Part shown: positions 1-5,548 of the stretch, piece by piece
How the letters are laid out: each line of letters begins with the position of its first letter
Numbering within the stretch: position 1 is the stretch's first letter
DNA from: JANXXV01 sp038230275
Lineage (GTDB): Bacteria; Acidobacteriota; Terriglobia; Bryobacterales; Bryobacteraceae
Reading direction: 5' to 3'
Assembly: GCA_038230275.1 (NCBI GenBank)
Contig: JBBRNO010000199.1
Location: 1-9,324, forward strand
Length of the DNA stretch: 9,324 nt
Program-made: the position numbers and the translations under genes
Notes under the pieces: generated by a model
Seen by the model: only the letters and a program-made list of their open reading frames with translations
Told to the model about the DNA's origin: nothing
Databases searched by the model: none

Positions 1-284
1 AGTGCATTGAATATCGACCCCCTTGATGCGAGCGGCTTAATTTTCGTTGGAGCCTTGTGCTCACGGCAAAAACGCCAGCCCGTCAGCAATTCCTCTCTAT
101 GCATCTTCGCCGATTCCCGGACCAGATTCAAAGCCCGGCGAGGCAGCTCCCCTTCGATCACTTCGAGAGTGCCGATGTCTATTGTGGCTTCGAATTCGCC
201 ATATCGAGCAGGAAAGTGCGGCGGCGGATGGCCGTTGAAAAACATCCGGATCAAAATTCCATGGAACGCACTGATCGTCGGCAT
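1..284 (-). CDS. DUF4160 domain protein, 3' end beyond the window
   Basis: The minus-strand frame opens with ATG at 284 and stays open to the left edge (94 codons and 2 bases), so the gene is partial. The translation begins MPTISAFHGILIRMFFNGHP and continues with PPHF-ARYGE (about residues 20-30), EATIDI, then EGELPRRAL (about 44-52) and an ending around KIKPLA (about 82-87). These are the hallmarks of DUF4160 proteins, which are usually about 80-90 residues and often lie next to a DUF2442 gene in small toxin-antitoxin-like pairs; their function is unproven. The second His of the usual PPHFHARYGE motif is Pro here. The frame continues at least eight residues past the usual C-terminus without a stop. 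No strong ribosome binding site precedes the ATG. The family call is from remembered motifs and is fairly secure. No partner gene is visible upstream, and any downstream partner would lie outside the window. Confidence 0.75.
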   Translation of the reverse strand, partial: MPTISAFHGILIRMFFNGHPPPHFPARYGEFEATIDIGTLEVIEGELPRRALNLVRESAKMHREELLTGWRFCREHKAPTKIKPLASRGSIFNA

Positions 285-347
285 CCGCGAAGTGATATTA
301 CCACCCCACAGAGATTCGTCCCCTGACGCCGGATCATCGCCCTTTGC

Positions 348-428
348 TCACGCCAGCGAACGGATCACGTCCAAACCGGAGACGTGGCGGTCGAAAATCG
401 TCGTTTGGTCCTGGTAAACGATCAGCCG
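348..428 (-). pseudogene. Possible cyclophilin-type peptidyl-prolyl isomerase C-terminal remnant
   Basis: A short minus-strand frame between a TAG at 429-431 and a TGA at 348-350 reads TTIFDRHVSGLDVIRSLA before the stop. This resembles the conserved C-terminal segment of bacterial cyclophilins (a pattern like YTVFGRVVEGMDVVDxIA), with the final helix and stop in the expected place. Nothing upstream in any minus frame looks like the catalytic core (the FHR and QxxNGTGG motifs), so this is at best the tail of a destroyed gene. It lies 63 bp upstream of the DUF4160 start on the same strand. With only about 26 residues the match could be chance. Confidence 0.35.
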
Positions 429-525
429 CTATTGTTGACGACGCATAGTTGACCATTTCGTCCCAATCGCTCTAGTCGATATGCGGTGAGGAGAGGGTCT
501 GGGGGCTTTGTTTCCTTTCTTCGGC

Positions 526-711
526 TCAGACGGCGAAGAATTCGGAAAGTACCGGGGCCAGCGATTTGGGAGAAACCGCTTGGTTGGCGCTTTGGCGGAC
601 CACGTCTGTGTCGCGCATGCCGCTCGTGGTAGCCGAACGCCGGCGATGGGCCAAGAGCTTATGTCGCAAGGTAAATCCGTCCAGACGATCCGCGATCCGG
701 CGAATAAGGGC
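526..711 (-). pseudogene. Unassigned broken minus-strand reading frame
   Basis: This is a 61-codon open stretch ending in TGA at 526-528. It is interrupted upstream by an in-frame TAA at 712-714, and a helix-like reading with no stop lies beyond that. The piece before the break reads SQLADRASAQMK, and after it come RRIADRLDGFTLRHKLLAHR and finally KSLAPVLSEFFAV. An internal ATG at 618 would give a 30-residue peptide. I recognise no family. It could be a decayed regulator or transposase, or simply non-coding DNA with a chance open frame. Confidence 0.2.
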
Positions 712-764
712 TTACTTCATCTGGGCGCTTGCGCGATCGGCTAGCTGGCTGAGGCGACTGTCCG

Positions 765-789
765 AACTTGTAAGTAATCCTTACAAGTT
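765..789. promoter_or_regulatory. Perfect 10-bp inverted repeat, possible operator
   Basis: The left arm AACTTGTAAG (765-774) and the right arm CTTACAAGTT (780-789) are exact reverse complements separated by TAATC. The AT-rich arms stand out in a GC-rich neighbourhood. The size and symmetry suit the operator of a dimeric regulator, for example of TetR, PadR or HxlR type. No U-tract follows on either strand, so an intrinsic terminator is unlikely. No intact gene begins nearby, so the site may be a relic. Its function is inferred from symmetry alone. Confidence 0.35.
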
Positions 790-1077
790 GCCTCGTCCGT
801 GAAAGGGCGCGAGCGACAAGCGCCTCTGCGCCACCCGCATGGAAGACGGAATCGAGATCGTCAGCGAACGACATTCGCAGTGCTGACATATCCCATGGGA
901 ATCTCACGGAACTGAAACATCCCCCGAATCAGGCGGCGAAGAATTCAGCGAGTAGCAGGCCGGGCAGGAAGCTGGTACTGCTGGAGAACGGCAAGATTAC
1001 GGACGAGCAAGGCTAGCGTTCGCAGATTGAGCGCGTGCCGGACCGTGAGACGCGTGCGGCCGAGGTCTTCCGTCTTC

Positions 1078-3324
1078 CTAGAGCAGTGTGGCGCGGCCGG
1101 ATCTTTCGATCCAGGCGCGGTACATGGCGGTGCAATCCTTCGCGGATTGGAGCGTGGTTAGCTCTTCGATGCTAACCTTCATTTTGTGACGCCAGTTGGG
1201 ATATTGTTCGGTGCTGGCCGGCAGGTTCTGCTGATCCACTTCCTTGAAGAGGTCCTCCTGGTTCAGGACCATCAACTGGGACGGGGTGGAGGTGAGGAAG
1301 CCGATGGCGGCGTAGTGCAGTTCGCCGGTGAATTCCGGGATGGCCCAGGCGTTTAGAGGATATCCGGGGGGAATGAGATCGAGTTTCGAAAAGGCATCGA
1401 GCATCTTCTGCTTGTCCCTTCCACGGTCGGATAGTTGGTCGCGGTAGCTCTGTTCGCTGGGAAGCAAGCCGGCGGCGCGGCGGGCTTCGATGTCACGGCC
1501 GGTCCAAAAACCGGAGAGGGTGGGCAGGTCGTGCGTACTGACCGAGACCAGCGCTTTTTCGGGATATTCGGCGGGCAGCTTGAAATCGCCGGAGCCTGTT
1601 TTTTCAAAGTAGAGCAGGCGGTAACTTAAAATGCCGAAGCGCTTCAACGCGTCCTGCACGGCCGGTTCGACGGTGCCAAGATCTTCGCCGACGATGACCA
1701 CTTGATTGCGTACGCTCTCCAGCGCGAGGATACGGATGAGGTCTTCCCAGCAATCCTTGACGTAGGTGCCTTTGGTTGCGTCCACTCCGTCGGGAATCCA
1801 ATACAGGCGGAAGAAACGCATGACGTGATCGATACGCAGCGCGCCGCCGTGCTTGCAATTCTTGCGAATGGATTCGACGAACAGCCGGTAGCCGTCTTGC
1901 TTATGGCGCAGGATGTTGGGCGGGGGAAAGGCCCAATCCTGACCGTTGGGCGCGAAGCCGTCCGGCGGAGAACCTACGCGGCAGCCGTTCACGTAGAAGG
2001 GGCGGTGCGCCCAAAGGTCCGATCCGCAGCGATCGGTGGCCAGTGCCAGATCGTGATAGAGGCCGATGGGCAGGCCTTGTTGACGGGCGTAACTCTGGAC
2101 GTCGCGCAGTTGCAGGTCCACTTGCCACTGCACATATTTGTGAAACAGAACGCTGCGCCAATGTTTTCTGGCGAAGAGCTTGGTGGCGCCGGATTCGGGG
2201 TCCTGATATTCGGCGGGCCAATCGGGCCAGATCCAGATATTGCGATTTTGTTTGTGGATGGCCTCGTCCAGCGCGCAGTAGACGGCAAAGCGGTCCAGCA
2301 AATCTCCTTCGCCTTGGATGTAGGTGCGGAATTCCGTGGCCCGGGGGGTATTGGCCCGCATTTCCCGCACGAAGCGGCGAAAGAGCAGCTTGAGGAAGCG
2401 CATTTTGAGCCGGTAGACGGGCTCGTACTCGACGTATTCAGCGGCGCGGAGGGCGGCGGTCCGGGCCTGGATTTTCGCACTTTCAAAGATGCGGTGGGCG
2501 CGGGCTGATTTGGCGAAGTCTTCGATGCGCTCGATGTCGAGGTAAAGCGGGTTGCGATAGAAGCTGCAGACCGGCAGGTAGGGGCTGGTGTTATAGGGCT
2601 GGCGATTCGGGATGGCGTGCAGGGGATTCAAGCCGATGAAGCCGGCTCGGAGGTCGGTGGCGGCCCAGTCTATTAGTTTGTAGAGGTCGGCGAAATCGCC
2701 ACAGCCCCAGTTTCGTTCCGAGCGCAGGGAATAGAGGCTGACGGCAATTCCCGCGGCTCTGCCTTCGTGCTTGTAGCCTTGACCGGGACAGAGGATGAGA
2801 CGGGTGGAGCCGGTGGCGGCAATCTGCCCGGCGGAAACCAGGCGGACTTCCACGTGGTGATAGCCCAGCGGCGCGGCGGCCGGGACGGGGATCAATTTCC
2901 GGACGAAGTTCTGGCCACGAAGAGTAGCGCTCGCTTGGTCTGGGAGGCTAGGAAGGGCAAACGACGATTGCGCGGCGCTTCCGTCTTCAAACGTGAAGTC
3001 GGCCTCTACTGTAGCTTCCGCGAACGCTGCGGGAACCTGCAGGGCGATCTGGTGCGATTCAGGGCCCGCGACGATGGTGGATTCCACAAGCTGCGCCCAC
3101 TGCTGCCACAGGAGCGCTTCCCGTGCCGCGTCCAGCGATTCCAGCGAATCGGTTGCGACGCCCAGAGAGCGCAGGATGGACTGCTTGACTTCCGTGGCGG
3201 CGCGATGCAAGTTGCCCCAAATATCGTAGTATTCGGGCTCGATATCCCAACGCTGGGCGGCGCTATTGAGCGCGGATTCATAGTCTGGGGAGGGCTGAAT
3301 GGATTCGGGTGGATTCGGTGGCAA
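1078..3324 (-). CDS. malQ: 4-alpha-glucanotransferase (amylomaltase, GH77)
   Basis: MalQ transfers alpha-1,4-glucan segments between maltodextrins in the cytoplasm, releasing glucose and lengthening acceptors, in maltodextrin and glycogen metabolism. The 748-residue product has an N-terminal extension (about 1-185, predicted beta modules as in E. coli-type MalQ). The GH77 barrel follows, starting near AVSLYSLRSERNWGCGDF (194-211). The nucleophile is Asp499 in ALRIDHVMRF, the acid/base is Glu547 in VVIVGEDLG, and the transition-state Asp599 lies in STHDLPTL. The conserved substrate loop GSPPDGFAPNGQDWAFPP spans 451-468. The length slightly exceeds E. coli MalQ (about 694) and far exceeds Thermus amylomaltase (about 500). 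The start is a TTG at 3322-3324. An in-frame TAG lies five codons upstream and no ATG or GTG is available nearby, so this start is nearly forced. Its AAGGAG lies only 1 nt from the TTG, which is unusually tight. No glycogen or maltose genes adjoin it; it diverges from nuoB. Confidence 0.95.
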   Translation of the reverse strand: MPPNPPESIQPSPDYESALNSAAQRWDIEPEYYDIWGNLHRAATEVKQSILRSLGVATDSLESLDAAREALLWQQWAQLVESTIVAGPESHQIALQVPAAFAEATVEADFTFEDGSAAQSSFALPSLPDQASATLRGQNFVRKLIPVPAAAPLGYHHVEVRLVSAGQIAATGSTRLILCPGQGYKHEGRAAGIAVSLYSLRSERNWGCGDFADLYKLIDWAATDLRAGFIGLNPLHAIPNRQPYNTSPYLPVCSFYRNPLYLDIERIEDFAKSARAHRIFESAKIQARTAALRAAEYVEYEPVYRLKMRFLKLLFRRFVREMRANTPRATEFRTYIQGEGDLLDRFAVYCALDEAIHKQNRNIWIWPDWPAEYQDPESGATKLFARKHWRSVLFHKYVQWQVDLQLRDVQSYARQQGLPIGLYHDLALATDRCGSDLWAHRPFYVNGCRVGSPPDGFAPNGQDWAFPPPNILRHKQDGYRLFVESIRKNCKHGGALRIDHVMRFFRLYWIPDGVDATKGTYVKDCWEDLIRILALESVRNQVVIVGEDLGTVEPAVQDALKRFGILSYRLLYFEKTGSGDFKLPAEYPEKALVSVSTHDLPTLSGFWTGRDIEARRAAGLLPSEQSYRDQLSDRGRDKQKMLDAFSKLDLIPPGYPLNAWAIPEFTGELHYAAIGFLTSTPSQLMVLNQEDLFKEVDQQNLPASTEQYPNWRHKMKVSIEELTTLQSAKDCTAMYRAWIERSGRATLL

Positions 3325-3325
3325 G

Positions 3326-3333
3326 CTCCTTCT
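3326..3333 (-). promoter_or_regulatory. Shine-Dalgarno of malQ, unusually close to a TTG start
   Basis: On the minus strand AGAAGGAG ends one base before the TTG start. This is a strong match to the anti-SD sequence but well short of the usual 5-9 nt spacing. Together with the non-ATG start it suggests reduced translation initiation, or a true start that differs slightly. No better in-frame start is visible downstream until deep in the N-terminal domain. Confidence 0.5.
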
Positions 3334-3376
3334 ATTCTAAGCATTGCCCCGCGAGCGTATGGGATAATGGGGCGAA

Positions 3377-3928
3377 ATGAGCATGGAGCCCAGGATTCAA
3401 CTCGATCAGCCGAAGGAGTTGTTCGGCCGGATAGACGATGAGAGCATTCACGACCTTGGCGATAGTTTTCTACTGACCACAGTGGACAGCGTGATTAACT
3501 GGGGGCGGAAGAACTCCATTTGGCCGATGGCGTTTGGACTTGCGTGCTGCGCCATTGAAATGATGGCGATGACGGCTTCGCGGTTCGATATATCACGCTT
3601 TGGCGCTGAGGTGTTTCGCGGGTCGCCGCGGCAATCGGACCTGATGATTATCGCCGGCCGGGTGTCGAACAAGATGGCACCGGTGGTGCGTCACCTGTAT
3701 TCGCAGATGCCGGAGCCGAAGTGGGTGATCTCAATGGGGGCCTGCGCAACGTCGACTGGCGTGTTCAGCAACTATGCGTTGGTGCCGGTGAACCAGATTA
3801 TTCCGGTGGACGTTTATGTGCCGGGGTGCCCGCCACGGCCGGAACAGTTGATCTACTCGATTATGATGCTGCAGAAGAAGATTGAAGCGGATAAAGGCAG
3901 CACGCTGCGGACTTTGAATCTGGCGTAA
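3377..3928 (+). CDS. nuoB: NADH-quinone oxidoreductase subunit B
   Basis: NuoB is a peripheral-arm subunit of respiratory complex I. It carries the terminal 4Fe-4S cluster N2, which passes electrons to quinone at the membrane interface. The 183-residue product has the four N2 ligands: the tandem pair Cys57-Cys58 in FGLACCAIE, Cys123 in SMGACATS, and Cys151 in VPGCPPRPEQ. The motifs FDISRFGAEVFRGSPRQSDL (70-89) and GRVSNKMAPVVRHLY (94-108) are typical. The length is normal for the family. ATG at 3377 is preceded only by a weak GGGGCG. A second in-frame ATG lies two codons on and cannot be excluded. It is not followed by nuoC; the next gene converges from the other strand. It would therefore serve a complex I encoded elsewhere, as happens when nuo genes are scattered. 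The start is 52 bp from the divergent malQ start. Confidence 0.96.
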   Translation: MSMEPRIQLDQPKELFGRIDDESIHDLGDSFLLTTVDSVINWGRKNSIWPMAFGLACCAIEMMAMTASRFDISRFGAEVFRGSPRQSDLMIIAGRVSNKMAPVVRHLYSQMPEPKWVISMGACATSTGVFSNYALVPVNQIIPVDVYVPGCPPRPEQLIYSIMMLQKKIEADKGSTLRTLNLA

Positions 3929-4098
3929 GTGGAATTCGCCGGGGTCCTTCCCCTTCCACGGTGAGAACAACCGGATATCGGCTTCTTTCGCAAATAGCGT
4001 ACAAAGGTTCATTGCCGCCTCGTGCGGTGCACATGCGTCATATTGCGCACCAGATTGGCCATTCAGCGCATGAAACGAACTCGTGGACGCCGGGCTGG
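3929..4098. other. Convergent intergenic region after nuoB
   Basis: These 170 bp lie between the converging ends of nuoB and the small secreted protein gene. A weak GGGG/CCCC dyad lies near 3940-3957, but no U-tract or strong stem supports a terminator. Open frames here show no family motif. Confidence 0.4.
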
Positions 4099-4467
4099 CT
4101 ATTGCCGCATTGACGTCGGAATGGTCTCGCCAATTCGACTCAAGAAGACATCCTCGCGCGCGGTTTGGCCGTGTTCCACAAGAACGCTTACCATTCTGGC
4201 TGGCATGTGACTTTCCTCTCGCACCCACAGGGAATACCGGCCGGGGCGAACGCTCTCTATCTGATAGTAGCCATTGCTATCGGAATTCTTGCGAAAGAAC
4301 GCTCCACCCATGACGTTTCGTGCCTCCACGGAAGCTCCCGCGACGGGCCCGGAAGCGTCTGTGATGAATCCTTCGATAGCGCCATTCTCAAGCTGTTTGG
4401 CGAGTGGAACCGAAGCGGCCAACAAAAGGATCACTGCCAACGCGATGTACTTCGGTGATAGTGACAT
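4099..4467 (-). CDS. Small secreted carboxypeptidase-regulatory-like domain protein
   Basis: This 122-residue protein has a signal peptide (about 1-23: lysine at position 6, hydrophobic core IALAVILLLAASV, probable cleavage after PLA). A single carboxypeptidase-regulatory-like beta-sandwich follows at about 29-108. The domain signature is clear: GAIEGFITDASGPVAGASVEA at its start, then NSDSNGYYQIESVRPGRYSL. Such domains usually sit at the N-terminus of outer-membrane receptors or large secreted proteins. Here it stands alone with only a short tail. The ATG at 4467 was chosen over longer in-frame options because GGGAGGAA lies just upstream and the signal peptide begins there. The upstream phosphoribosyltransferase gene ends 19 nt before it on the same strand, so the two are probably cotranscribed. 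The partner and the envelope role are unknown. It shares no link with nuoB, which converges from the other side. Confidence 0.8.
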   Translation of the reverse strand: MSLSPKYIALAVILLLAASVPLAKQLENGAIEGFITDASGPVAGASVEARNVMGGAFFRKNSDSNGYYQIESVRPGRYSLWVREESHMPARMVSVLVEHGQTAREDVFLSRIGETIPTSMRQ

Positions 4468-4486
4468 AAGTTCCTCCCTTTCTCTG

Positions 4487-5176
4487 TTACCGCTTTGCTG
4501 TTTCCATCGTGAATAGTGCGTGGTTCGGCCGGATCGGTTGGTCCTCCAACAATTGCTGCACCTCGGAATCGGTGGTCGGTTCGAAGTCGGCGTACCACTC
4601 GCCCACGGAAGGAAGGGGATCCGGCGTTGCGAGACACAGACAGGCGATAGCCCTTGACCGGAATCGTTGGCAAACCTGGACAGAGGCGACGGGTACGGCA
4701 ACTATTACAGCGGCTGGTTGAAACCTGTTCACGTAGTGCACAGCAGCCAACATGGTTGATCCTGTCGCTAATCCGTCGTCCACCAGAATCACCGTCCGCC
4801 CATGCAGATTTGGCGCGGGGCTACCCTTTCGATAGAGCCGTTCGCGGCGTTCCAGCTCGCCGGTTTCCAATTTCACAACGCGATCGACGGTGGCGTGCGA
4901 GATGCCGAGATTCCGAATCAAATCTTCGTCGAGTATGCGAACGCCGTCACCCGCGATGGCACCCATGGCGAGTTCCGGCTGCAGGGGGACACCCAATTTC
5001 CGCACAACGATAATGTCGAGCGGTACTCCCAACATGTTGGCCACCGCGGATCCAACTACGACACCGCCGCGTGGCAGGGCCAGCACCATGGTATCCTCCG
5101 GCCAGGTGGCGGCGATCAGTCGGGAACCTAACAATCGGCCTGCTTCCAGGCGATTGCTAAACACAAGTGGAACCAT
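4487..5176 (-). CDS. Predicted phosphoribosyltransferase (COG1926 type)
   Basis: This 229-residue protein has a type I phosphoribosyltransferase fold. The PRPP-binding loop is VILVDDGLATGSTM (129-142), with its acidic pair Asp133-Asp134. Upstream are LALPRGGVVVG (32-42) and IIVVRKLGVPLQPELAMGAI (55-74). The C-terminal VGEWYADFEPTTDSEVQQLL (191-210) is typical of this predicted family, sometimes found fused to or beside alpha/beta hydrolases. Proteins of this group transfer or cleave phosphoribosyl groups, but the base acceptor is unknown and nucleotide salvage is only a guess. ATG at 5176 has AGAAGG 7 nt upstream, a good ribosome binding site. The gene is probably cotranscribed with the small secreted protein downstream. 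It diverges from the YtxH operon across about 108 bp. No signal peptide is visible, so it is expected in the cytoplasm. Confidence 0.88.
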   Translation of the reverse strand: MVPLVFSNRLEAGRLLGSRLIAATWPEDTMVLALPRGGVVVGSAVANMLGVPLDIIVVRKLGVPLQPELAMGAIAGDGVRILDEDLIRNLGISHATVDRVVKLETGELERRERLYRKGSPAPNLHGRTVILVDDGLATGSTMLAAVHYVNRFQPAAVIVAVPVASVQVCQRFRSRAIACLCLATPDPLPSVGEWYADFEPTTDSEVQQLLEDQPIRPNHALFTMETAKR

Positions 5177-5223
5177 GGTAAAACCTTCTTTGCTATGTAG
5201 CTTCCCTGTATCTTAGAGCACGT

Positions 5224-5255
5224 GGTACGCCATTAGGCTGGCGGGGCCTAGTACC
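5224..5255 (+). promoter_or_regulatory. Imperfect hairpin or dyad in the ytxH leader region
   Basis: Outer arms GGTAC (5224-5228) and GTACC (5251-5255) flank inner arms TAGGC (5234-5238) and GCCTA (5246-5250). There is a 5-nt bulge on the left and a 7-nt loop. A CATAAT follows at 5261-5266 just before the ribosome binding site. The dyad could be an operator or an RNA leader hairpin between the divergent phosphoribosyltransferase and ytxH starts. No clear -35 element is visible, so the promoter is not fixed. Confidence 0.3.
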
Positions 5256-5284
5256 GGGGTCATAATAGAGGAGGAGGTAACTCA

Positions 5285-5545
5285 ATGCGTGACGACGGTG
5301 CGAAAGCAGTTTGGTTTCTAGCAGGTGTTTCCATCGGAGCGGCTATTGCGCTGCTCTATGCGCCCGCTTCCGGCGAGGAAACCAGGAAGAAGCTGATTGA
5401 TAAGACTGGGGGCGGGCGGGAAGCGCTGGCCGAATCCGGACGCGATTTCATGGAGAAAGGGCGCGAGCTCTACGACAAGGGGCGGCAGTTGGTGGATGAC
5501 GCGGCGGACATGTTCGATCAGGGCCGCAAGATCATCGGAGGATAG
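5285..5545 (+). CDS. YtxH-domain membrane protein
   Basis: This is an 86-residue protein with a single membrane helix at about 8-25 (VWFLAGVSIGAAIALLYAP). The YtxH hallmark APASGEETRKKL follows (26-37), and then an amphipathic, charged helical tail with a loose repeat of GR- and KG-containing turns (GRDFMEKGRELYDKGRQLVD). Family members are small stress-linked membrane proteins of poorly known role; the soluble helix probably faces the cytoplasm. ATG at 5285 has a very strong site, GAGGAGGAGGT (5268-5278), 6 nt upstream. It is the first gene of a three-gene operon: its stop lies 3 nt before the P5C dehydrogenase start, and the GGAGGA at 5537-5542, at its own 3' end, provides that gene's ribosome binding site. 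This implies translational coupling. Pairing with a proline-catabolic enzyme is unexpected. Confidence 0.82.
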   Translation: MRDDGAKAVWFLAGVSIGAAIALLYAPASGEETRKKLIDKTGGGREALAESGRDFMEKGRELYDKGRQLVDDAADMFDQGRKIIGG

Positions 5546-5548
5546 GCG

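Larger units (their letters stand above)
285..1077. other. Gene-poor, apparently decayed region
   Basis: Nearly 800 bp hold no convincing intact gene. Several plus-strand frames of 60-80 codons overlap one another and none carries a family motif I recognise. The stretch contains the cyclophilin-like tail, the broken frame and the inverted repeat described separately. The 13-mer CGGCGAAGAATTC occurs twice (531-543 and 934-946). On the minus strand both copies encode EFFA just before a stop codon. The region looks like accumulated fragments rather than a regulatory intergenic space. Confidence 0.6.

Noticed and set aside
7..417. 136-codon plus-strand open frame
   Set aside because: The opposite strand encodes the clear DUF4160 motifs, and the plus-strand translation has no recognisable features.
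659..907. 82-codon minus-strand open frame across the inverted repeat
   Set aside because: It has no family motif, the dyad lies inside it, and no ribosome binding site is evident. It is kept only as part of the decayed region.
1702..2508. 268-codon plus-strand open frame
   Set aside because: It lies wholly antisense to malQ, shows no family motif, and is explained by GC-rich third-position bias. The GH77 catalytic motifs are all in the minus frame.
3333..3368. Divergent promoters between malQ and nuoB (TAGAAT minus, GATAAT plus)
   Set aside because: The -10-like hexamers exist but lack -35 partners at proper spacing and would give almost leaderless transcripts, so they are not claimed as features.
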